DNA of 64,000 nucleotides from Saccharopolyspora shandongensis. GTDB lineage: Bacteria; Actinomycetota; Actinomycetes; Mycobacteriales; Pseudonocardiaceae. The stretch spans positions 170,408 through 234,407 of the forward strand of contig NZ_FNOK01000010.1 of NCBI RefSeq assembly GCF_900106995.1, in the 5' to 3' direction. Within the stretch, counting starts at the first letter, position 1, and each line of letters opens with the position of its first letter. The translations under genes and the position numbers were made by a program. Positions 34,401 through 46,400 of the stretch are shown here, piece after piece. The notes under the pieces were generated by a model. It was given only the letters and a program-made list of their open reading frames with translations, did not search any database and was not told where the DNA came from.

Positions 34401-37400
34401 TGCCGATGCCGGCGATCCCGTTGACCGCCAACGGGAAGCTGGACCGGCGGGCGCTTCCGGCGCCGGACTCGACCTCGTTCGCGCAGGGCGAGTACGCGGC
34501 GCCGCGCACCCCGGTGGAGCAGCAAGTCGCCGAGATCTGGGCCACCGCGCTGGAAGTCGACCGGGTCGGCGTGCACGACAGCTTCTTCGACCTCGGCGGC
34601 GACTCGATCCGCGCGGTCGCGCTGGTGGGCGCGCTGCGCGCCGAGGGGTTCGACCTCGCGGTGCGGGACGTCTTCGACCGCCGCACGGTGGCCGAACTGT
34701 GCGAGCTGCTGACCGGTCGGGCAGCGCCCGTCTCGCAGCCGCTGGTCGAGCCCTTCGCGATGATCTCGGCGGAAGACCGGGCAGCGCTGCCCGAGGGCGT
34801 CATCGACGCGTACCCGCTGTCGCAGATCCAGACCGGCATGGTCATCGAGATGCTCGCCGACGAGGGCAAGAACAACTACCACAACTGCAGCTGTTTCCGG
34901 ATCCTCGACGACGAGCCGTTCTCCCGCGAGGCGTTCCAGGAAGCCGCGCGCCTGGTGGTCGCCCGGCACGAGACGCTGCGCACCTCGGTGCACCTCACCG
35001 ACTTCTCGGTGCCCCTGCAGCTGGTGCACGAGACCGCCGAGATGCCGATCGGGGTGCGGGACCTGAGCCACCTCGACGCCGAGGAGGGAAGGCTTTCCGC
35101 TCTGCACGAGTTCGTGCGCGAGCAGCGGGCGACCCGCTTCGACCTGACCAAGCCGACCCTGATGCGGTTCCACGCGCACCTCACCGGGGAGGACGCCTGG
35201 TGGATCTCGATCACCGAGTGCCACCCGATCATGGAGGGCTGGTCCTACCACTCGCTGCTGATGGAGCTGCTGCGCGCCTACCGGCGGATCCGCGACGGCC
35301 TGGAGCCGGAACCCTATGAGCGGCCAGAGGTGCGCTTCGCCGACTCGGTGGCCGCGGAGCTGGACTCGCTCGCCGGCGAGGAGGACCGCGCCTACTGGCG
35401 CCGCGTCGTCGAGGAGCACGAGACTTTCAGCCTGCCCACCGGGTGGGGCGACGAGCCCGGCTCCCCGCGCACGACCTACCACGTGCGGATCCCGTGGGAT
35501 GACCTGGAATCCGGGCTCCGCGCGCTGGCGACCAAGGCCAAGGCGTCGTTGAAGAGCGTGATGCTGGCCGCCTACCTGAAGGTGCTCGGCCAGCTCACCG
35601 ACGTACCCCGGTTCCACGCCGGGCTGGTCTACGACGTGCGGCCGGAGATCCTGGGCGCCGACCGGGTTTACGGCATGTACCTCAACACCATGCCGCTGCC
35701 GTTCGAGCGCTCCGCGGGCACCTGGCTGGACTTGGTGCGGCAGGTGTTCGCCCGCGAGGTCGAGTCGTGGTCGCACCGGCGGTTCCCGCTGCCCGCGTTG
35801 CAGCGCGAGATCGGGGCGAAGCAGGGCCTCATCGAGGTGTTCTTCAACTACCAGGACTTCCGCCAGGTCGACACCGATCTGGTGGACGCCGCGGTCGGCA
35901 TCGACGACAGCCCCACCGAGTTCCCGCTGACCATCTCCTCCCGCAACAAGCACATCTTCCTGACCGCGGATTCCCGATCGCTGAGCCTGGCCAACACCGA
36001 GCGCATCGCCGAGATGTTCCGCGCGGTGCTGACCGCGATGGCCACCGATGTCGCCGGCGACGCCCGCGCGATGTTCGTCCCGGACGACGAGCGCACCCGG
36101 TTGCTGGACGAATGGGCCACCAATCCCGGCGAGCTCGCACCGCACGACGTGTGCGAGCTTTTCGAGCGGCAAGCGCGGCGCACGCCGGACGTCACGGCAC
36201 TGGTCGTCGGGGCGCGGCGAATGTCCTATTCGGACCTCGATGCACTGGCGAACCGGTACGCGCACCACTTGCAAGCGCTCGGCGCGGGACCGGAGTCGGT
36301 GGTCGGCGTGCTGCTCGACCGAGGTGCGGAGCTCTACGCCGCGCTGCTGGGGGCCTGGAAGGCAGGAGCCGCCTACCTCCCGTTGGACACCGGCTTCCCG
36401 GCCGAGCGCGTCAGGCACATGCTCACCGACTCGGGGGCCGATGTGGTGGTGACGCAGGCGGCGCACCAGGAGATCGTCGGGGACGTCGACTGCGCGATCG
36501 CAGTGGTCGACCGCGACGGCGCGGCCATCGAGGGCCGTCCGGACACCGCTCCGGCTCGAACCGCCGACCTGGACCGGACCGCCTACCTGATCTACACGTC
36601 CGGTTCCACGGGCGAACCCAAGGGAGTGCAGGTTCCGCACCGCGGCCTGACCAACCACGTCCAGTGGGCGGTGGCCGAGCTGGCCGGCCGCGGCACCGGC
36701 GGCGCGCCGCTGTTCTCCTCGATCGCCTTCGACCTGGTGGTGCCGAACCTGTGGGCGCCGCTGCTCGCCGGGCAGCCGGTGCACGTGGCACCGCCGGAGC
36801 TGGACCTCGGCCGGCTCGGCGCGTTCCTGGCGGCCAACGCGCCGTACAGCTTCATCAAGCTGACCCCGGCGCACCTGGAGGTGCTGATCCACCAGCTGTC
36901 CGCCGAGCAGGCCGACGGCCTGGCCGCGGTGCTGGTCGTCGCGGGCGAGGCTCTGACGCAGCGGGTGGTGCGGGCCTGGCAGGAGCTGGCGCCGTCGGTC
37001 GAGCTGATCAACGAGTACGGGCCGACCGAGAACTCCGTCGGCACCTGCACCTTCCCGGTCCGGCTGCCGGTGACCGCGGACGTGCTCCCGATCGGCCGCC
37101 CGCTGCCGAACGTGACGATGTACGTGCTCGACGAGCTGCTGCAGCCGGTGCCGACCGGGGTGACCGGCGAGCTGTACGTGGGCGGGGCGGGCTTGGCGCG
37201 CGGGTACGCGCATCAGCCCGAGCTGACCGCGCAGCGATTCGTCCCGGACCCGCACGGCCCGGCCGGTGGTCGGCTCTACCGGACCGGCGACGTCGTCCGG
37301 GTGCTGCCGGACGGGAACGTGGAGTTCCTCGGCCGCAGCGACGGCCAGGTGAAGATCCGAGGCTACCGGGTCGAGCTCGGCGAGATCGAATCCGCGCTCG

Positions 37401-40400
37401 CCGAGGACGAGCGGATCGCCGACGTCCGGGTGGTGCTGCGCGAGGACGGCGCCGACAAGCAGTTGGTGGCCTACCTGGTCGCCGCGGGCGGGCAGACCTT
37501 CGAGCCCGATGCGTTGCGGGAGCGGTTGGGCCGGAGCCTGCCGTCTTACATGGTGCCGTCGGCTTTCGTCGCGTTGCCGTCGATTCCGCTGAACGCCAAC
37601 GGGAAACTGGATCGACAGGCGCTGCCGGCACCTGGGCAGGGCGCGTTCGCCAAGCACCAGCGGGTGGCGCCGCGCACTCCAGTGGAGGAGCGGATAGCGG
37701 CGGTCTGGGCGGATGTGCTCGGCGTCGACGAGCTCGGGGTCGACGACGATTTCTTCGACCTGGGCGGGGATTCGATCCGGGCGGTGGCGCTGATCGGTGC
37801 GCTGCGCACGGCGCGGATGGACCTCTCGGTGCGCGACGTGTTCGAGCACCGCACGGTCGCCGCGCTCGCCGCGCTGCTGGCGGACCGGGCGGTGCTCACC
37901 GCAACCCCCGCCGCGGTCGAGCCGTTCGCGCTGGTTTCCGCCGAGGACCTGGCGAAGCTGCCCGCCGGCGTCGAGGACGCCTATCCGCTTTCGCAGGTGC
38001 AGATCGGCATGCTGGTGGAAACGCTGGCCGACCCGGAGCGGAACAACTACCACAACGTCAACGTCTACCGGGTGCACGACGACCGGCCGTTCGACTTCCC
38101 GGCGTTCCGGCAGGCGGTGGCGGCCGTGGTCGCCCGCCACGACGTGTTGCGGAGCTCGGTGCACCTCGCCGACTTCGCGGTGCCCATGCAGCTGGTGCAC
38201 CCGCAGGTGGACGTTCCCACCGGCTGGAGCGACCTGCGCGGACTCGACGACGACTGGCAGCGCAGCGAGGTGGTCGACTTCGTGGCCGCCGAGCGGGCCG
38301 AGGTGTTCGACCTGTCCGGCCCGGCACCGCTGCTGCGCGTGCACGCGCACGTGATCGCTGACGACGAGTGGCTGTGCTCGTTCACCCAGCACCACGCCCT
38401 GATGGACGGATGGAGCAACCAGCTGTTCCTGATGGAACTGGTCGCCTGCTACCGGCAACTGCGTGCGGGCGCGGCACCTGTGGCCGCCGAGCCGCCTCAG
38501 GTGCGCTTCGCCGACTTCGTCGCCGCCGAACTCGCGGCGCTCGAATCCGAAGTGGACACCCAGTACTGGCAGCGGGTCGTCGACGAGCACGCGAAGTTCA
38601 CCTTGCCGCCGGGCTGGCACGGGGATCTGGCCGCGCCGCGCGAGGTGGTGCGGACCGGCATCAAGTTCGACGATCTGGCCGACGGGCTGCGCGAGCTCGC
38701 CGCGGCGGCCAAGGTGTCGCTGAAGAGCGTGCTCGTCGGCGCCTACGTGAAGGTGATGAGCCAGCTCACCGACGAGCCCGCGTTCCACGCCGGACTGGTC
38801 ACCCACTCCCGGCCCGAGGCCGCGGGCGCGGACCGGCTGTTCGGCAACTTCCTCAACACCCTGCCGCTGCCGGTCGACCGGTCCGCGCGCACCTGGCGCG
38901 AGCTGGTTCGGCAGATGTCGGACCGGGAGATCGAGGCGTGGTCGCACCGCCACTTCCCGATGCCCGCGATCCAGCGGCAGGCCGGCGGGGAGCGCGTGGT
39001 CGACGTCTTCTTCGGCTACCTCGACTTCCACCAGCTGGACTCGGAGATCGCCGAGGACGGCTGGGGGTTCAACGACGCGCCGAACGAGTTCCCGCTCACC
39101 ATCACCGCGTTGAGCGGGATTCTGAGCCTGAGCACCAACACCCACGTCCTCAGCCGCGCCAACGCCGACCGGATCGCGCAGATGTTCCGCGCGGTCCTGG
39201 AATCCATGGCTGCCGACGTCGACGGTGACGCCCGCGCGGTCCACCTTCCCGCCGAGGAAGCCGCGTGGCTGCGCGAGCTGGCGCGGGAGCAGCCCGTCGA
39301 GCCGGTTTCGCGGTGCGTGCACGAGGTCTTCGAGGAGCAGGTGGCGCGGACGCCGGAGAAGGTCGCCGTGGTCGCAGGTGGGATTCACCTGACCTACGCG
39401 GAGGTGAACGCCCGCGCGAACCGCCTGGCGCACCACCTGCGCGGTCTGGGCGCGGGCCCGGAGTCGCGGATCGGGGTGTGCCTGGGGCGCGGCCCGGAAC
39501 TGCTCCCGACGCTGCTGGGCGTGCTGAAGTCGGGCGCGGGTTACGTGCCGCTGGACCCGGTGAACCCGGCCGACCGCCTCGGCTACGTGCTGGCCGACGC
39601 CGGGGTGTCGGTCGTGGTGGCGAACGGGGAGACCCGCGAGCTGGTCGGCAGCGTCCACGACGGCGACGTGGTGGACCTGGACCGGGACGTGCTCGCCGGG
39701 CATCCGGAGACGAACCCGGAACCGGTTTCCGGCCCGGACAACGTGATCTACGTGATCTACACGTCGGGTTCGACGGGCCGGCCGAAGGGGTGCGTGCTGA
39801 CCCACACCAACGTGGTGCGGCTGATGCGGACCGCGCACGAGCACTACGACTTCGACGCGTCGGACATCTGGTCGATGTCGCACTCGTTCGCCTTCGACGT
39901 GTCGGTGTTCGAGATGTGGGGCGCGCTGTTGCACGGCGGCACGCTCGTCGTGGTGCCGCAGGACGTGGCGCGGTCCCCGGAAGGCCTGCTGGACCTGCTC
40001 GTGGAGCAGGGCGTGACGGTGCTGAGCCAGACGCCGTCGGCGTTCCGATCGCTGGTCTCGGCGGACGACGCCCGTATCGGTCGGCTCGCGCTGCGTGCGG
40101 TGATCTTCGCGGGCGAGAAGCTGGAGATGGCGGAGCTGCGGCCCTGGGCCGACCGGCTCGGGCTGGATCGACCGGTGCTGGTCAACATGTACGGCATCAC
40201 CGAGACCACGGTGCACACCACCTACCACCGGGTCAGCGCCGCGGACCTGGACGCGGCCGGGAACCCGATCGGCCGGCCGCTGAGCGACCTGCGGGTGCAG
40301 CTGCTGGACGCCAACGGGTACCCGGTCCCGATCGGGGTGGCCGGGGAGATCCACGTCGGCGGGCCCGGTGTGGCGCGCGGCTACCTGAACCGGCCGGAGC

Positions 40401-43400
40401 TGACCGCGGAGCGGTTCGTGCCGGACCCCTCCGGCCCGCCCGGTGCGCGGCTCTACCGCAGTGGTGACCTGGCCCGCCGCCGCCCGGACGGCAGCATGGA
40501 CTTCCTGGGGCGCATCGACCACCAGGTCAAGATCCGGGGCTACCGGATCGAACTCGGCGAGGTCGAGGCGGTGCTGGCCGCGCACGAGAGCCTCCGCGAC
40601 GCGGTGGTGATCGTGCGCGAGGATTCGCCCGGCGACAAGCAACTCGTGGCCTACTGCGTCCCCAGCAGCGCGGAACTGCCGCCTGCGGCGGAACTGATCG
40701 ACCACTGCGGACGGAGCCTGCCCGGCTACATGGTGCCCTCGGCGTTCGTCGCGCTGGACTCGATTCCGTTGACGGCTAACGGGAAGCTCGACAAGCGGGC
40801 CTTGCCGGCGCCCGATCAGAACGCCTTCGCGCGAGCCGAGTACGTGGGCCCGCGCAACCCGGTCGAGGAACGCGTCGCGGTGATCTGGCGCGACGTGCTG
40901 GGCATCGACTTGGTCGGCGTGCACGACGGGTTCTTCGAACTGGGCGGTGACTCGATCCGCGCCGTCCGGCTCGTCGGGGCGATGCGGGCCAGCGGCCTGG
41001 ACATCTCGGTCCAGGACGTCTTCGAGCAGCGCACGGTCGCCGGCCTCGCCGAACTCCTCGGCGGCCGCGGCGAGCTGGCCGACGCCGACGGCGCCGTCGC
41101 CCCGTTCGCGCTGATCTCCGAGGCGGACCGCGCCGCACTGCCGGAGGGGCTGGCCGACGCCTATCCGATGTCGCTGGTGCAGACCGGCATGGTGGTGGAG
41201 ATGCTGACCGGCACCAGCGCGTACCGGAGCTTCATGTCCTACCGCGTCACCGATGGGCAGCCGCTCGACGCCGAGGCGCTGCGGCAGGCCGCCCGAACCG
41301 TGATCGGTCGGCACGACCTGCTGCGCACCGCCTTCGACCTGCACACCTGCTCGGTGCCGATGCAGCTGGTGCACGCCGAGGTGGACGTGCCGATCGTGGT
41401 GCACGACCTGCGCGGCAACGCCGACGGGTTGCTGGACCGGCTCACCGCTGAACGGGATGCGCCGTTCGACCTGGACACCGCGCCGCTGCTGCGGATCGCC
41501 GCGTACGTGGTCGCCGACGACGACTGGTGGCTGTCGTTGAGCCGACCGCACGCCGTCACCGAGGGCTGGAGCCACAACTGGCTGCTCGCCGAGCTGATGG
41601 ATTGCTACCAGCGGCTGCGCGAGAAGCTCCCGCTCGCCCCGCACACGCCGCCGGGCGTGCGCTACGCCGACTACATCGCCGCCGAGCTGGCGTCGCTGGA
41701 GTCCGAAGCGGACATCTCGTACTGGCGGTCCGTGCTGGACGACCACCAGCCCGTCGTGCTGCCCGAAAGCTGGGCCGGTGCGGCGGAATCCGGTGAGAGC
41801 TACGACCTCCAGGTGCCGCTGGCCGACATCGAGGACCGGCTGCGGGCGTTGGCCAACGAGCTGCGCGTGTCGGTCAAGAGCGTGCTGCTGGCCGCCCACG
41901 TGAAGGTGATGGGCCAGCTCACCGAGGCGCACGAGTACCACGTCGGGTTGGTCTGCGACGCCCGCCCGGAAGTGCTCGGCGCCGACCGGGTCTACGGCAT
42001 GCACCTCAACACCGTGCCCTTCGCCGCGGATCGCAGCGCCCGCACCTGGCGCGAACTGGTGTCCCAGGTCTACGACCGCGAAGTCGAGCTGTGGCCGCAC
42101 CGCCGCTACCCGATGCCGGCCATGCAGCGCGAATGGCCCGGCGGGCGATTGATCAACATCGCCTTCAACTACGTCGACCTGCCGCAGGCGGAAGGCGCAC
42201 AGGGCACCCACGCGAGGTTCGGGGTGTCGCAGACCGAGTTCGACATCACCCTGCACTGCCGCCCGAACCGGCTGAACATGACCACCAGCACGCGGGTGCT
42301 CAACCGCGCGGACGGCGACCGGTTGGCCGAGATGTACCGAGCGGTGCTGGAGGCGATGGTCGACGACCCCGAAGGCGACGCCCGCGCCGCGTACCTGCCG
42401 GCGGGCGAACGCGACCGGCTGCTGGTGGAAGCGACGGCGACCGACCGGAGTCCGGTGTCGCTGAGCGTTCCGGCGGAAATCGAGCGGTGGGCCGCAGCCA
42501 AGCCCGACGCCGTCGCGGTGTTCGCCGACGACTCGACGACCTGCTACGCCGACCTCAACGCACGGGCGAACCGGCTGGCGCACCACCTGCGGCGGCTCGG
42601 GGTCGGACCGGACGTGCTGGTGGGCATCCACCTGGAACGCTCGCCGGAACTGGTCATCGCCGTGCTGGCGGTGCTCAAGGCGGGCGGCGCGTACCTGCCG
42701 ATGGATCCGGAAGCACCGGCCGAACGGCTGGGTTTCATGGCCACCGACGCCGGGCTGGAGTTCCTGCTGACCCGGCGCGGCCTGCCGGCCGAGCTGCCCG
42801 GCGGCGTCGCCACGGTGCTGGTGGACGAGCCCGAGAGCTATCAGGACGAACCCTGCGGGAACCCGATTCCCGTTGCCGCACACGACGATCTGGCGTACGT
42901 CATCTACACCTCCGGGTCGACCGGGCGGCCCAAGGGCGCGATGGTGCGCCGCGACGGCATGGGCAACCATCTGCTGGCCAAGATCGAAGACCTCGGTCTG
43001 GACGCCACCGACAGCGTCGTGCAGAACGCCTCGCCCGCGTTCGACATCTCGGTGTGGCAGATGCTGGCCGCCCTGGTCGTCGGCGGCCGGGTTCGCGTTG
43101 TGGACACCGGCACCGCCCTCGACCCGGCGGCCCTGTTCGGCCGGACCACCGACGAGGAGATCTCGGTGCTGGAGGTCGTGCCGTCGCTGCTGCGTGCCGC
43201 GCTGGACTCGTGGGACGCGGGTGCCGCTGCCCCGGAGCTGCCCGCGCTGCGCTGGCTGGTGGTGACCGGTGAGGCGCTGCCGCCCGAGCTGTGCACCCGG
43301 TGGTGGGCGCGCTACCCCCGGATCCCGCTGGTGAACGCGTACGGGCCGACGGAGTGCTCCGACGACGTCACGCACGCGTTCCTGCGCTACGAGGTGTGCG

Positions 43401-46400
43401 GATCGCGCGTGCCCATCGGCGAGCCGATCCGCAACACCGGCCTGTACGTGTTGGACGAGCGGATGGAGCCGGTGCCCGCGGGCGTGCCCGGCGAACTGCA
43501 CGTCGGCGGGGCCGGGGTGGGGCGCGGCTACCTGAACCGGCCGGAGTTGACCGCGGAGCGGTTCGTGCCGGACCTGTTCGGCCCACCCGGCGCGCGGCTC
43601 TACCGGACCGGTGACCTGGTCAGCTGGCGGCCGGACGGTGGACTGGACTTCCTCGGCCGCATCGACGACCAGGTGAAGCTGCACGGCCACCGGATCGAAC
43701 TCGGCGAGATCGAGACCGCGATCGGCGCGCACGAGCAGGTGCGGCAGGCCGTGGTCGTGGTGCGCGACGAGCGGCTCGTCGCCTACTTCACCGCTGCGGA
43801 CGAGAACGCGCCGTCAGCGGAGGCGTTGCGCGCCCGGCTCGCCCGCACCCTGCCGGAGTACATGCTGCCCGCGGCCTTCGTGCGGCTGGACGAGATCCCG
43901 TTGACCCCCAACGGCAAGCTCGACAAGCGGGCACTGCCGGCGCCTGGCGACGACGCTTTCACTCACGGCGAGTACGTCGCGCCTCGCACGCCGCTGGAGG
44001 AGCAGGTCGCCGGGATTTGGCGGCAGGCGCTCGGCCGGGACCGGGTCGGCGTCCGCGACGGGTTCTTCGACCTCGGCGGAGACTCCATCCGGGCGGTGGC
44101 GCTGGTCGGCGCGCTGCGCGCGGCCGGCATCGACGTGGAGGTGCGCGACGTCTTCGAAGCGCGCACCGTCGAGCGGCTTTGCGAGCTGTGCGGGCAACGG
44201 GCCGATCTCGGCGCCGATGCGGAGACCTTCGTCGAGCCGTTCGAGCTCATCCCCGCAGCCGACCGCGTGGCACTGCCCGCCGGGGTCGTCGACGCCTACC
44301 CGCTCGGCCGGACCCAGCTGGGGATGCTCATCGAGATGATGGCCGACGACGGTCGGCACCCGTACCACATCATCAACACCTTCCGCGTCGTCGACGACCG
44401 GCCGCTGGACCCCGCCGCACTGCGCGCGGCCGCGCACGTGCTCGCCGACCGGCACGAGGTCCTGCGCACGTCCATCCGGATGCACGGGTACTCCCTGCCG
44501 CTCCAGCTCGTGCACGAGACCGCCGAGATCCCAGTGGAGATCCGCGACGTGCGCGGGCTCGACGAAGAAGCCCTCGGCCGCACCAGGCAGGAACTCGCCG
44601 ACGAGCAGCGGGCGGCGGTCTTCGACGTCGAGCACGCGCCGCTGATGCGGATCATCGCCCACGTCGAGGGCGACGACGCGTGGTGGGTGACCTTCACGCA
44701 GTCGCACGCGATCACCGAAGGGTGGAGCTACCACCAGCTGCTGATGGAGCTGCTGGACTGCTACCGGCGGATCCGGGACGGGCAGGAGCCCGAACCCCAC
44801 GAGCGGCCCCGGGTGCGCTTCGCCGATTCCATCGCCGCCGAGCTCCGGTCGCTGGAGTCCGCGGCGGACCGCGACTACTGGCGGCGGATCACCACCGAGC
44901 ACACGCCTTTCGCGGTCCCGCCGGAATGGGCCGGGGAGTCCGACGAGCGGATCTACCTGCCGGTGCCGTTCGAGGACATCGCCGACGACCTGCGCGCGCT
45001 GGCCAGCACCGCGGGCGTGTCGATGAAGAGCGTGCTGCTGTCGGCGCACCTGAAGGTGCTGGGGCAGCTCACCGACGAACCGGCGTTCCACACCGGACTC
45101 GTCTGCGACACCAGGCCCGAGGTGCTGGGTGCCGACCGGGTGCTCGGCATGTACCTGAACACCCTGCCGTTCGGGGTGGATCGCAGCGCCCGCACCTGGC
45201 GGGAACTGGTCGCCCAGGTCTTCGACCGCGAGGTCGAGCTGTGGCCGCACCGGCGCTACCCGATGCCGGCCATCCAGCACGACGGCGGAGGCGGGCGGCT
45301 GATCAACGCGCTGTTCAACTACCTCGACTTCCACCAAGTCGACACCGACCGGGTAGCGGCCGGGACCCGGATGAACATCGGCCCGAACGAGTTCGACCTG
45401 TCGGTGTTCAACCGGGGCGACGTCCTGTGGGTCAACTCCCACGAGCGGATTCTCAGCCGGGCCAACGCGCAGCGGCTGGCCGGGATGTACCGGGCGGTGC
45501 TGGTGGCGATGGCGGCGGACCCGGACGGCGATGCGCGTGCGGTGCACCTGCCCGACGGTGAGCGCGAGCAGCTGCTCGACCAGGCCAGCAGTGCGCAAGC
45601 GCACGGTGTCGTGGACAAGTGCGTGCACGAGCTGTTCGAGGAGCAGGCCGCCCGGACACCGGATGCCGTGGCGGTGGTCGCCGATGGTGCTTCGCTGACC
45701 TATCGAGAGGTCAACGAGCAGGCCAACCAGCTGGCGCACCACCTGCGCGAACGCGGCGCAGGCCCGGAATCGTTGGTGGGCGTGTGCCTGCCGCCCGGCA
45801 TCGACCTGATGCCGGCGTTGCTGGGCGTGCTGAAGTCCGGGGCCGGATACGTGCCGTTGGACACGAGCAGCCCCGCCGAGCGCATCGCCTTCGTGCTCGC
45901 CGACGCCGGGGCGTCCGTGGTGGTGACAGATTCTTCCTGCGCCGACGGGATCGGCGGGGAGCTGGTGGTGCTCGACCAGCAGCGGGAGCTCCTCGCCGGG
46001 TACCCGGTGGTGAACCCGGCTCGACTGTCCGAAGCGGACAACCAGGTCTACGTGATCTACACCTCCGGCTCCACCGGGCGGCCGAAGGGCGTGAGCGTGT
46101 CCCACGCGAACGTGGTCCGGCTGATGGACGTGGCGCAGGAGCACTACGCCTTCGACGAAGCGGACGTGTGGGCGTTGTTCCACACCTACGCCTTCGACGT
46201 GTCGGTGTTCGAGATGTGGGGCGCGCTGCTGCACGGCGGCAGCCTGGTCCTGGTGCCGCGTGCGGTGACCCGGTCGCCGGAGGACTTCCTCGACCTACTG
46301 GTCGAGCACGAGGTCACGATGCTCTGCCAGACGCCGTCGGCGTTCCGGTCGTTGCTCAGCGCGCTCGGCGACGGCGATCCGCGGCTGCGCCGGCTCGCGC

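Noticed and set aside
32300..43732. An open frame of about 3,800 codons antisense to the giant NRPS gene
   Set aside because: It is a shadow of high third-position GC on the other strand; the translation has no domain motif and the sense frame has a complete chain of NRPS domains.
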